Shown here: one piece after another, positions 10,785 through 22,700 of the stretch
Layout: every line of letters begins with the position of its first letter
Numbering within the stretch: the stretch's first letter is position 1
Assembly (NCBI GenBank): GCA_016194625.1
Contig: JACQBB010000168.1
Span: 1-28,310 of the forward strand
DNA from: Elusimicrobiota bacterium
GTDB lineage: Bacteria; Elusimicrobiota; Elusimicrobia; UBA1565; UBA9628
Reading direction: 5' to 3'
DNA length: 28,310 bases
Made by a program: the position numbers and the translations under genes
The notes under the pieces: generated by a model
The model's input: the letters and a program-made list of their open reading frames with translations, nothing else
What the model was told of the DNA's origin: nothing
The model's database searches: none

Positions 10785-13700
10785 TATGGGTAGTAGGTGA
10801 CACCGGTCAATTTATCTTTGACATGGACTATTTTCCCAAGGGGATCATATGTTGTCTTCGTGTATTGAATCGTATTGCCGAGAGCATCTACTTGCTTTTC
10901 GTATGTCGCATACGAACCTGGAATTTTGCTTGCTGCTGACTCAGCCTGGAATGCCTTACCTCCAGATGGCAAATCATAAATATATGTAGGTCCTGCATTC
11001 GCAGGGAGCTTTCGTTCAAATCGAATAAGGTTTTTTGCCTGCTCAGACGACATAAACTCGTATCTACTCGCGGCCCCAGCGCCGAATGACTCGGCAGCCC
11101 CCGCCTCCGCCCCCGCGAGTTTCGCCCCACCTTGCAGCGCTGCGATACCCCCGCCGAGCGCGGTGCCCGCCGCCTCCGCCGCTGCGCCGACTAGGTAGCC
11201 GCTTACGAAGCCGCCAACCAGGCTCGCGACTTTGAATGCGCCCGAGTTCGAATTGTAAAAGCCTCCTTGGTCGCCGGTCATTCCAAGGGAGAGGCCGTTG
11301 CCGAACCCGCCGATGGCGTTGAGGAAGGCGTTGTCCGTGCACATCCCCAGCGTATCCACCCAGCGCACGGGGTTGTCCGAGGCGTAAAGGTACGGGCTGA
11401 GATTGGGCAGCGGGTCTTCCTGCAAGAACAGCCCAGTGTCGGGGTCCTGGTCGCGCAGGCTCATGTGGTATAGGCCCGTCTCGGCGTCGTAGAAGGTGCC
11501 GGCGAACATGAACGGATTGCCCACCGTCGAGCGGTCGTGCAGGCCGCCCTGCGCGTCCTTGACGACGGCGCGGCCGTAGGCCTGATAAGCGTAGGTCTCC
11601 ACGACCGCGCCGGTCCCGTCCGTGAGAGCGACCACGTTGCCCAGGGCGTCTAAATGGAAGTAATAGGTCCCGGCCACGAAGCCGTTCTGGCTGGCGAGCA
11701 CCTCCATGGCCAGCGGCGCGGCCAGTCCCGGCAGGTAGGTCAGGCGCGCCAGTTCGTTGTTGCTGCCGTCCAGGATGGCCCGGATGTTGGTCCCGTCGTA
11801 GAGGTAGCGCGTCACCACGCCGCCGGCGCTCTTCTCGATGCGCCGGCCCATGGGGTCGAACTTATAAGCGGCGAGCACCGCGCTTCCCGGGCCGTCCACC
11901 TCGGTCAACCGTTCATGACTGTCGTACTTGAAGGTCGTCGTCTGACCGCTCGCCCGGCCGGTTTGGCTGGTGCGGTTGCCGCTCGCGTCGCTCGTGTAGG
12001 TCATCGACGAGTCGCTGACGATGCGGTTGGCGGCGTCATAGACGAAAGCGGAGCGCAGCGCGTCGGCGGTGCGCAGGCCGAGGGGGTCGTAGGAGAAAGT
12101 CTCGGACAAGACGGGCAGGCCGGCGGCGGAGGGATGGCTGGCGCTCGTCAGGCGGTTCAGCGCGTCATAGGTGTAGACGTGAGCACCGGCCAGGTCCGCG
12201 ACGACGGTCCGGTTTCCCTCGGAGTCGTAGGTGTAGTTGGTGAAGGCGATGGCGGCTTGATTCGAGACCTTCTGGTTGACGATCTGCGTGATCCGCCCGG
12301 CCGCGTCGTAAGCGAAGGTCGCTTTCGTGGCGTTCGGGTAGAGCATCGAAGTCAGCTTCCCGCGCGCGTCGTACGTGAAATGGAACGTCCCGGCGGGATT
12401 CCCGCCCACGCTGGTGAGCCGATCCAGCGCGTCATAGGTCGCGGAGAAGTTTCCGCTGGGCGAGGTCATCGCCGTGCGGTTGCCATTGGCGTCGTAAGTG
12501 AACGAAAGGGTGTCGCTGAAGCCGTTGTTCAACGTCGCCTGCAGGCCGGAGACGCGGTAGAGCGAGTCGTATGTCAGCGAGAGCGCCGCGCCGTCGGCTC
12601 CCGTGAGCGAAGACATGTTGCCGACGCCGTCGTAAGTGATGGAGACGTTTCCTTCCGGGAATCCGACCTGCGTGATGCGGTCCATGACGTCGCGACTGGG
12701 AAGGATCGTCTGGTTCTTCCGGTTGGTGATCTGCGTCGGGTTGCCTTTGACGTCGTAGGCGATGGTGATGGCCTGGCCGAGCGCGTTCGTCACGCTGGTG
12801 GGGCGGCCCATGACGTCGTACCCGAACGACTGCTGATGGTTGTTCGCGTCGGTCAGGCTTTGGAGGAGGCGCCCGCCCAGCCGTCCGGATTGGTAGCCGT
12901 AGTTCGTCACGCCGTTCAGGGCGTCCTTGAACTGTGTCAGGTTGCCCGTGGGGTCATACGTGAGATCGATGTGTTTAGCGGTCGGCGAGGTGAAGCGCGT
13001 GAGGCGGCCCAAGGCGTCGCGCCCGAACCCGTATGACAAGCTCAACGGATCGACCGCGCCGACCAGGTCGCCCTGAGCGTTGTAGGTGAAGCCGGCGCTG
13101 TCCCCTAGCGGGTCGCGCGCCGCGGTGAGATGTCCCTGCGCGTCGTAGCCGAAGTTCCAGATGCCATTGAGCGCGTCTTGGATGGAGACCGCGTTGCCCT
13201 TGGCGTCATATGAGATGCGGGTGACATTGCCCTTGGCGTCAGTGATGCTCTGCGGCTGGCTGTAGACCGGGTCATAGGTCGCCTGCACGGTCTGGCCCAG
13301 GGCGTTGGAGACGGAGGTCGGGTTGTTCTTCGCGTCATACTTGAGTTGAGTGGTCCGCCCTAACGGATCGGTGATCGAGGCCAGGTTCATGCCCGCGTCG
13401 TAGGTCATCACCGTGCTGCCGCCGCTCGGGTCCACGATGCTGGTGAAGCGGCGGATGCCCTGGACCTGGGTCCAGTTGTAGAGCGTCGTGCGGCCGAGGG
13501 CGTCCACGACCGCGGTGCTGGAGGCGTAGTAGGCGTAGTCGCGCTTGTTGTTGCCCCCGTCTTCCTGCTCCGTGGAGACGCGCCCGGCGCCGTCGTAGGC
13601 CAAGGTCATGTGGCCGTTGTTCGGGTAGGTGATCTGCGTCATCCGGTGGTTGGCGTCGTAATCGTAGTGCGTCGTGTCGCCGTTGAAGTCGGTCTCCGCG

Positions 13701-16700
13701 GTCTTGTTGCCCTGCGCGTCATAGGCGTACGAGGCCGAACGGCCCGCGCTGTCGGAAGCGCCGACCATCTGGCCTTGCGGATTGTAAGTGAAGGCGATCC
13801 AGCGGCCGAAGCTGTCGTCCATGCGCAGGAGGCGGCCGGTCGGGTCTTCGCGCGTGTAGGTGAGCTTGTTGCCGTTGCGGTCCACGATGGAGACGGGCAG
13901 ATAAGTGGAGGAGCCGTAGACGGCGAAGGTCGTCACGGTGCCGTTGGCGTCGGTGGAGGTCAGGCCGAAGGAGGACTCGGCGCGGCCCGGAACGGCGACG
14001 GCGATCCCCGTGGACCAAGCATGGATGTCGCCCGGCGGGACCGACATGGCGCTGCCGGAGCCTCCGTTGCTCGGCTGTTTGAGGTCGCTCGTGGGGACGA
14101 TCAGTTCCCGGGAGCCGTCCGGATTGGTCTGCGTCACGCTCTGGCCGTCGGGGCTGGCTTGGACGGTCGGAGCCGGCGGGGCCCAGCCGGGCGGGTTGGC
14201 CGAGGCGCCCGCGGTGCCGTCGGGCGGGTTCACGCCGGCGGGGTCCAGGGAGTTGTAGCCGGGTCCGAAGAAGGGAGCGACGGGACCGGGGAAGCCGAAG
14301 CCGAAAGCGGGCGGCTGATAGTGGGAGCCGTCGAGAGGGCTGGCCCCGCCGCAAGGCTTGTTCTGCAGCCAGTGGGAGAATCCCAAGCCTCCGCCGAAAT
14401 TGCAGCCGGAGCCCGAGGCCGAGGGCACGACGGAGACCGCGGAGCCGCCGACGGCCCAGCCTCCGCCGCCCCCCCCGCCTCCGCCGCTCGTCCCGCCACC
14501 ACTCCCGTCGCCGCCGCACTGGATCTGCGGACCGACCGACGCCTTGAAGGGGTTCCCGGCGCTTCCCAGGAGCGAGCCCTCGGCGCACCAGTAGTCGCCC
14601 TGCTGTGCCACGCTCGCCTGTTTGCAGGGGTCGCTGTGGTGGATGTAGGTGAACTTGTAGGGAACGACGACGCTCTGGCCGGGCTTGATCTCCGGGATGG
14701 TGGTGAACGGGAGTTCCATCGCCAGGCCGTCGTCCGTCGCGGGAGTCAGCTTGTAGTTGAAGACCGAGACCATGCCCTTGTTGGTCAAGGTGTACTGGCC
14801 GTAGGCGGACTGGCCGACGTCGATGTTGATCTGCGCCAGCGGCGGGTCCACCACGATGGCCGGCGCCGGGACGTTGGTCAGGAAGGACAGGTTCAGCGTG
14901 ATGTTGTACTTGTCCTGGATGGTGGTGGGCGTCACCGTCCAGGTGTAGGAGACCGTGGCCGTGGGGAGGATCGCCTCGATCTTGTTGGTCAGGCCCGGCT
15001 CGATGATGGCCGTGCCGGAGACCGTCTGGTAGCCCTGCGCTTCGGCGCGCCAGGCGTACTTGCCGGAGGGCACCTGGCTGAACGGCGCCAGGCCGTTGGC
15101 GTCGGCGGCCACGGTGAAGCTCAGGCCCGACACGTCCAGGCTGGTCAAGGTCGCGCGCGCGCCCGCGACGGGCACGCCCTGCCCGCCGGAGCCGCGCGGC
15201 TTGTCGGCGTCGATGACGTTGACGAGGACGTCGCCCTTGCGCGCGGAGGTGATGGCGATGGCGCCGACGACCGGGACCGGCGGCACGTTGAGGGACGTGA
15301 TCTGCAGGAGCGGGACCGGCTGGTAGGTGCCGTTGCTCAAGGTGGACGGAGGGTCGAAGCGCAGGGTCAGGTTGGCGTTGCCGCCGGGCGGGATGTCGCC
15401 CAGCGTCGTGAGGCCCTGGATCGAGACCCAGGAGAGCGCCGGGGCGGTCAGTTGGACCCCGCGCCAGGTGTCGAACCCTTGGTTCTTGATGACCACGGAC
15501 AGTTCGCGGCTGTCGCCGCCCACCATGCCGATGGAGAAGGAGTCCGGCGTCACCGCCGGGATGACCTGCGCCGGCACCACCGTGGCGGTGACGGGCAGGA
15601 CGCGTATGAAGCCGTGCCCCTCGGTCACCGTCAGCGTGAGCGTGGAACTGGACGCCAGCGGGGCGGCGGCGACCGTCAGCCCCAGGACGGCCTTGGCCCC
15701 GGCCGCGAGCGAGGCGGGCAAGGTCGCCGGGTCCAGGGCCAGGGTCACCCCGGAGCCCGTGAGCGGCGCGGAGCTGGCGCTCAAGCCGGTGACGTCCGAG
15801 GCCCCCGTGTTCGTGAGGTCCACCGTGAAGCGGTAGGTGCTGTTCTGCGCCAGCGTAGCCGTGTAGCCGGTGTACTGCAGCGCGAGGCCCACGATGGTGA
15901 AGGAGGATTGGACCGCGCGCGAGACCACCGCCGGGTGCCCCGCCGAGAGCGCGTACGCCCCCGCCTCGTTGGGGAGCGGGAAGAAGGCCGTGCGGTACAC
16001 CCCCGAGCTGTCGGTGACCGCGCTGAACGGCCGGTCGAAGCCGTTGTTGAGGACGTGCACCCCCACCGTCGCGTTCGGGACGGGGTTCCCCGAGACCGTG
16101 TCCAGCGCCTGGCCGGTCAAGGTGACGCTCGAGCCCTGGTCGTAGAAGGAGCGGTCGGAACGGACCGTCGCCGTGTAGGGCACCTGCGCGACCGTGCCTT
16201 GCGTGACCGCGCTCGAGAACGAGCGCGTCCCCGGCAGGCGCAGGAACGGCAGGCTGTAGGTCGGCGTGCTGACGGCCGCGGACACCGACAGCGAGGTCAG
16301 CGCCGTGTTCGGCACGCTCACCTGGACCGGGTCGAGCAGGAGGCTCTGGCCGGGCGGGACCGTCACGAAGAAGACCTGCCGGTCGGGCAGGACCGCCGCG
16401 TTCGCCCCGTCGCCCGTCTGCCGGATGCCCGCCGCGCTCAGGACCGTGCCCTCGGGCGTCTTGAGCAGGACCTGCACGTCGTCCACCGCCGCGAAGGTCG
16501 AGCCCGCGACCTGCGCCGTGACCAGGTCGAGCGGCGCCGTGCCGCGGTTGTAGAAGCGCACCTGCACCGGCGACAGCGTGCCCGTGACCAGCGCGCCCGG
16601 CAGGACCTCCACCGTCGGCTGGGCCGGGTCGGCCGCGGAGAGCGGGAAGTCCCCCTCCAGCGTCACCGCGGCACCCGGGTCCGTCGGCAGGGTCACGGCC

Positions 16701-19700
16701 GCGTGCAGCTGCGCCGAGCCCATGTCGGCGGGCGTGGCCACGACTCCCTCGAGCGCCGCCGACTGCCCGGCCGCGACCGCGGCGGCGGGAGCCGTCGAGG
16801 TCAGCGTCCGCCCCGCCGCGTCCGTCACCGTGAGCAGGGCCGGGCCCGCCGCCAGCGACGACGCCCCCGCGTTCGCCACCACCGGGTGCAAGGCGTCGAA
16901 GTACCCGCGCGTCAGCGTGACCGGCGCCAGGCTCAGCGTCGCCGCCGGGACCGCCGCGCGCGCCCGCGGCCCCTCCACTCCCGCCGCGTCCACCGCCGCG
17001 ACCTCGTAGACGTGCGGCGCGCCCGGCGCGTAGCCCGGGTCCTGGAACGCGGTCTCGGCGACCAGGCTGGCGCTGATGTGCCCGCCGTCGCGGTAGACGC
17101 GGTAGCCGGCGATCCCGGGCTCCGGCGCCGTCCACGACAGGCGCGCCCCCGACTGCACCCGCACCGCCAGCCCGGCGGGGGCGATGGGCCCGGCCTCCAG
17201 CGTGAAGGAGAGCGTGGTCGTCGAGACGTTGCCCGCCAGGTCCGCGGCGACCGCCGTCAGGACGTAGGAGCCGTTGCGCGAGATGGGGGCGCCGCTGTCG
17301 TAGGGGGCGCTGGCGCCCAGCGTCTGGTTGACGAGCGTGTAGGCCGTGGAGGCCAGGTGCAGGTCCGACGGCGTCACCAGCACCGCGACCGGCGTCGTGC
17401 TGACCAGAGCGGCGCGGTCGGCCACGCTGAAGGCCACCTGGGGCGGCGTGAAGTCCAGCGTGAAGAAGGTCGTGACGACTCGTTGGTGCCCGCCCGCGTT
17501 CGCGGCGCTCACGACCAGCTGGTGCGCCCCCTCCGCGTTCACGGCGCTCCCGGAGAGGAAGGGCTGCCCGTCCAGCGTCGCGTGGACCGTGCTCGTGTCC
17601 AAGGTCAGGTCCTCGGCCGCGAACGCCGGGGCCACCGGCGTCCGGTAGTAGCCGCCGTCCGTCACGCCCGCGACGGTGACGACCGGCGCCGCGTTCGAGT
17701 ACACCACGACCGCCTCCGGCGCCCCGTCGCTCTCGTTGCCGACCGCGTCCAGCGCCGTGACCACGTAGTGCCACGTCGCGTTGAACGGCGGCGCGTCCAG
17801 GAACGGCGGCACGGCCGCGCGCGACGGGACGTCGTTCAGGAGGGTGAGCGTGTAGGTGGTGCGATAGAGGCGGTAGCCCGCCGTGTCCGTGCTCCCGGCC
17901 ACCCAGTCCACGCGGACCTGCCCGAAGGAGTCGACGGCGGCCGCCAGCCCGTCCGGGGAAGGCGGCGGCGCCGAGTCGGCGATGGAGACCGGGTCGGTGA
18001 GCGCGCTCTCGTTTCCCGCCGCGTCGACGGCGGAGACCGCGTGGGAGTGCGGGCCGTCGCCCGGCGCGTCGACGTACGCGCCGGTCCCGTCCGACGCCGG
18101 GACGACCCGCGTCGACAGGAGCACGCCGTCGCGGTAGACGTTGTAATAGGCGGCCGGCTCGCCCAGGCCCGCGCTCCAGCTCAACGCGACCAGGCCCTTG
18201 GGCAGCGGGTTGGCTCGGACCGCCAGCGGCTGTGGCGGCGCAGCGGTGTCTATCGTGAACGAGGCCGTCCCGGTGAGCGCCGTCCCGACGTTGCCCAGCG
18301 CGTCCTGGCCCTGATACGCCAGGGTCGCGACGCCGTCGCCCGTCGCCGCGGTCACCGTCAGGACGGCGGTCCAGACGGTCGCGTCCGTGGAGGCCTGGAC
18401 CGTCACGAGCGCCCCGGGGGCGCCTGCGTGCGGCGTCAGGGTCAGGGTGGGCGGAGTCCCGGCGGGCTCGTCGAGCGTCAGAGTCACGGTCAGAGGCCCC
18501 GCCGCGAGCGGGGAAGGCCGGGACAGGGCGGCCCGGGCGGAGGGGCCCACGGTGTCGACAAGGAGCGTCGCCGAGGACAGCGCCGTTCCGACGTTGCCCG
18601 AGAGGTCCGTCCCCTGGAAGGCGAAGAGGGCGGCCCCGGCGCCCATCGAGGCGTCCACCGTCACCGTGGCCCTCCACAGCGTCGGGGTCAGCGCCTCCGC
18701 GTTGAGCGCGACGGGCGAGGCTCCGGGCGCCGTCAGCGTGAGGATCGGCGGGGACGCGAGCGCCTCGCTCAAGGCGAAGAGCGGCGCATAGACCCCGACT
18801 CCGACCGGCTGAGCCGTGGAGAACTGGACGGACGCCGCCGGAGGCACCCGGTCGGTCAGGACGTAGGAGATCTCCGAGAGCGGGCTCTCGTTGCCCGCCC
18901 CGTCCACCGAGGTCACCCCGTAGAAGTACAGGTCGTCGAGCGCCGGCGTCTCGGTGAACTGGAGGACGGTCACGCGCGCGGCGACGAGTTGGGCGGATAA
19001 CTGGGTGAACGGCGAGGCGGAGCCGGCCGCCAGGACGGCGTCGTCCGTGGAGCGGTAGACGCGGTAATAGGTCGGCCTCTTGCCTGTGGAAGGCGCCGAC
19101 CATGACACCTGGACCTGACCGTTGGAGAGGCCGAGCCCGGAGACCAGCTCGGGGGCGCCGGGCGCGTGCGTGGCGTAAGTCCCCGCGATCCCCGCCGACG
19201 GCGACGAGAAGCCGCGCGGCTCGAAGGCGATCGCCGTCAGCGTCACGTCCCCCTCGGCGCCCAGCGGCATGTCCGGCACCGACCAGACGCCGTTGCGGAC
19301 CGTCGCCGTCGCCGCGTCGAGGCCGTTGACCTGGACGTCGACGCCCGTGCCGTCCTCGGCGTAGCCTTGGACGGTGATCGTCCCGACGGAGGTCCCGAAG
19401 CCGGAGCTCGGGGAGGCGATGCTCGGGGTCGCCGGGGGCGCGTAACTGACCGTCACGGCGACCGTGCTCGACGAGGAGTTGCCCGCCGCGTCATAGGCGG
19501 AGACCGCGACGTCATGGGGGCCGTCGGCGAGAACGCGGGTGTCGAAGAGGAGCGGCGCCCAGGCCGGGCCGCTGGACAGGAAGACGCCGTCCGCGGACAA
19601 CGAGACCCAGGCGACCCCTACGTTGTCCGAGGCCTGGATGGAGAGGTTCAGCGGACGCGACAAGGACTGTCCCTGCGTCAGGCCGATGGAGGAAAGGGCG

Positions 19701-22700
19701 GGCGGAACGGGGTCGTAGGTCAGGGTCGGGGAGGCGAAGGAGCGGTTTCCCGCGCCGTCGACGGCCACGACCGTGAAGTAGCGGGCCTGTCCCGCCGGGA
19801 TGGGGACCGTGAGGGTCGCCGTCGATCCTGCCGTCGCCTGCGGGACGGTGTAGACCACGGCGCCGGCGAGGTCCGGGGCCGAGGAAGACGAGACCTCGTA
19901 GCGCTCCACCCCGCTGAAGTCGTCGGCGACCGCCGTCCAGGCCAGGTCGACCTCGCTCGGCGCCGCGCGGACCGCGGTGATCCTCAGGTCCGCGACCGTC
20001 GCGGGCGCGACCAGGTCGAGCGCGGCGGAGGCCGGGTCCGAACGCGGGCCCGCGACGGAATCGGCGTTCAGCGCGGCGACCTGGTAGTAGTAGGTCGCCG
20101 AGAAGTACGGGGAGTCGGCGAAGGCGGTCGCCGTCGTCACGGCCAGCGCCGTGATGGTGTTCGTGTCGGCGGAGACGCCCCGGTACACTTGGTAGGCGGC
20201 GGCGGGCGTTCCGGCGGCCGGCGCCTGCCAGGACAGGCGGATGACCCGCGCCGGGGCGTCGGCGGCGGCCGTCAGGGAGGTCGGCGCGGACGGCGGCGCG
20301 AGCAGGGTGCGGGTGGAGACCGCCGGCGACGGGTCGGTGATGACGCCGAGCGCGTTCGCCGCCCGCACGCGCGCCTGGTAGACGGTGTCCGGCGTCAGTC
20401 CCGGGACGAAGGCCGTGGTGAAGGTCTGCGACGCCGAGAACGGGACCGCGACGATCAGGTCGGAGGCGAAGCCGTCGCGGGAGAGCTCGACCTGGTACGG
20501 GGTCGCGAACGGGTTGCCCGCCGCGTCCCAGCCCAGCACGAAGGAGTCCGGCGACGCGAAGGTGAAGACCGGCGCCCCGGGGACCGCCGCGGCGCTGTTG
20601 GCGCCCGCGCACGCCGAGGGCCCGGCTCCGGCGGAGGAATGCGCCGCGACGCAGACGGCGGCCGGGGTGTTCGTCGACAGGCCCGTCGTCTCGTAGGAGG
20701 CGAGCGGCGTGTCGGCGAGCGCCGCGCCAGCCGTCGAGGTGACGAGATAGCCGTCGGCCCCGCTCACGGCGGACCACGTCCAGGAGACCGAGGAGACGCC
20801 GAGCGGCGCGCCCGCCAAACCCTGCGGCGCGGGCGGCGGCGCGGCGGCGGTCTGCGTGGAGGCCGCCGGCGACGGCTCGGTGACGAAGCCGTTGCCGTTC
20901 ACCGCGGTCACGCGCAGCGAGTAGCCGGTCGCCGGCGACAGGTCGGCGAAGAAGGACTGCGGCTGGTTGGACGAGACCGAGCGGAGGGTCGTGACGAAGC
21001 CGTCGGTGGAGAGGACGGCCGTGTAGTTGGCGTACGCCGGGTTCCCGGCCGCGTCCCACGCGGCCGTCAGCGTGGTGGACGTCCCCGCGGTGAAGTAGGG
21101 CGCGCCCGGGACCGCGGCCAGGGTGTAGGCGGTCGGCGAGCAGTTCTGGGCGCCCGCGCCGAACGAATTCGTCGCCGCGACGCACAGGGTGACGGCGGCG
21201 TCCGTGGAATGGGCGGTCGTGACGAACGAGGTCTGCGTCGTGGCGCCGAGAGACGCGGAGCTCCCCAGGAAGACCTGATAGCCGGTCGCCCCGACCGACG
21301 CCGACCAGGTCCAGGAGATCGACGAGACGCCCAGCGCGCTCCCGAAGACGTTCTGCGGGGAGGGCGGCGTCACCGAGCCGTTGGGCCCGTTCCAGACGAA
21401 AGCCGGGCCGATCGTCGCGGATTCCTGATTCTGCGTGAAGTCGCGTGATTGCGAGAAGACGCGGTATTGGTGGCCCTTGGCGAGCACGCCGTTCAGGCCG
21501 CCGAAGGAGCCGCCGCCCGCGGCGGCGAGCCAGGAGAGCGCCGCCGAGGTGCCGCTTTGCGAGGACTGGACGCCCTGGAACACGGGCGTCCCGGACGCCT
21601 GCCACTGTCCGGCGGAGGCGTTCCACCACACGTCGAAGGTGAGGTCGTGGACGGCGAGCTCGACGCGGTCCACGCCCGTCGCGTCGGCCGCGGTGCCCGC
21701 GATGGCCGACAGCGCGGAGATGGTCGAGCCGTCGACGAGGGAGGTCACGCGCGAGGTCGGCGGGGTGTTGTCGACCGCGAGCGCGATGTCCACGCCCGTC
21801 ACCGCGGCGCCCGAGGTCACGGAGACCGGGGCGTATCCCGCGTACGGCGCGATCGGCGTACCCGGCTGGAGGCTCTGCGCCGAGGGCGTGTCGACCGCGA
21901 CGATGTAGTAGACGGCGGGAGCGGGCAAGGTCAGCGTGTACGACAGCGAGGTCCCCCCCGCGGTCGGTACGGCGTACAGCGCGGGCTCGCCCGTGGCACC
22001 CAGGATCGGGGACGTGGAGACCGCCAGCGTCACGAAGTCCGCCGCCGGGAACCCGCCGGCGTACGAGACGGTCCCGGAGACCTGCGCTTGGCCCGCGAGC
22101 GCGCAGGCGGGGCTTCCGGTCGCGCCCGCGGCGGAGGCGCCGCCGGTGAACGGCTCCGGCGCGTTGCCGTCGAGCACCCAGGGCCGTCCCGCCGCGTCCA
22201 CTTGGACGAAGCGCGGGTCGAACGGCGCGCCCGCGTGCGCGCGCGGGAAGCCGGCGGCCAAGGCGCCGGTCGGCGCGTATTTCCAGAGCAGAGAGACGCC
22301 CGCGGCCTGCCCGGACGCCCACACGGCGCCGGACGCGTCGGCGTCCACGCCGGCCAGCGCCGCGCCCGCGCCTGCCGCGTCGTGCCACAGCTTGGCGCCG
22401 AAGACCCCCGAGGACGCGTCATAGGAGACGAGGGCGGCCTCTCCCGCCGCGCAGGAGTCGTAGGACTTCTGCGCGGCGATCCACAGCTTGCCCTGCGCCA
22501 GCACCGCCGACATCTGGATCGAGTTCAGGTCGGCGAACGACTGCGGCCAGAACTTCGGATAGCCCGACTGGAGGACGCCGGCCGAGTCGTGCTTCCAGAC
22601 GCCCACGTCGAGGCGTCCGGACGCCGGGTTCGAGCTGACGCCGGCGACCCACACGCTCCCCGAGGCGTCCACGGCCGCCGCCAGGCCGCCGTCCACGTCT

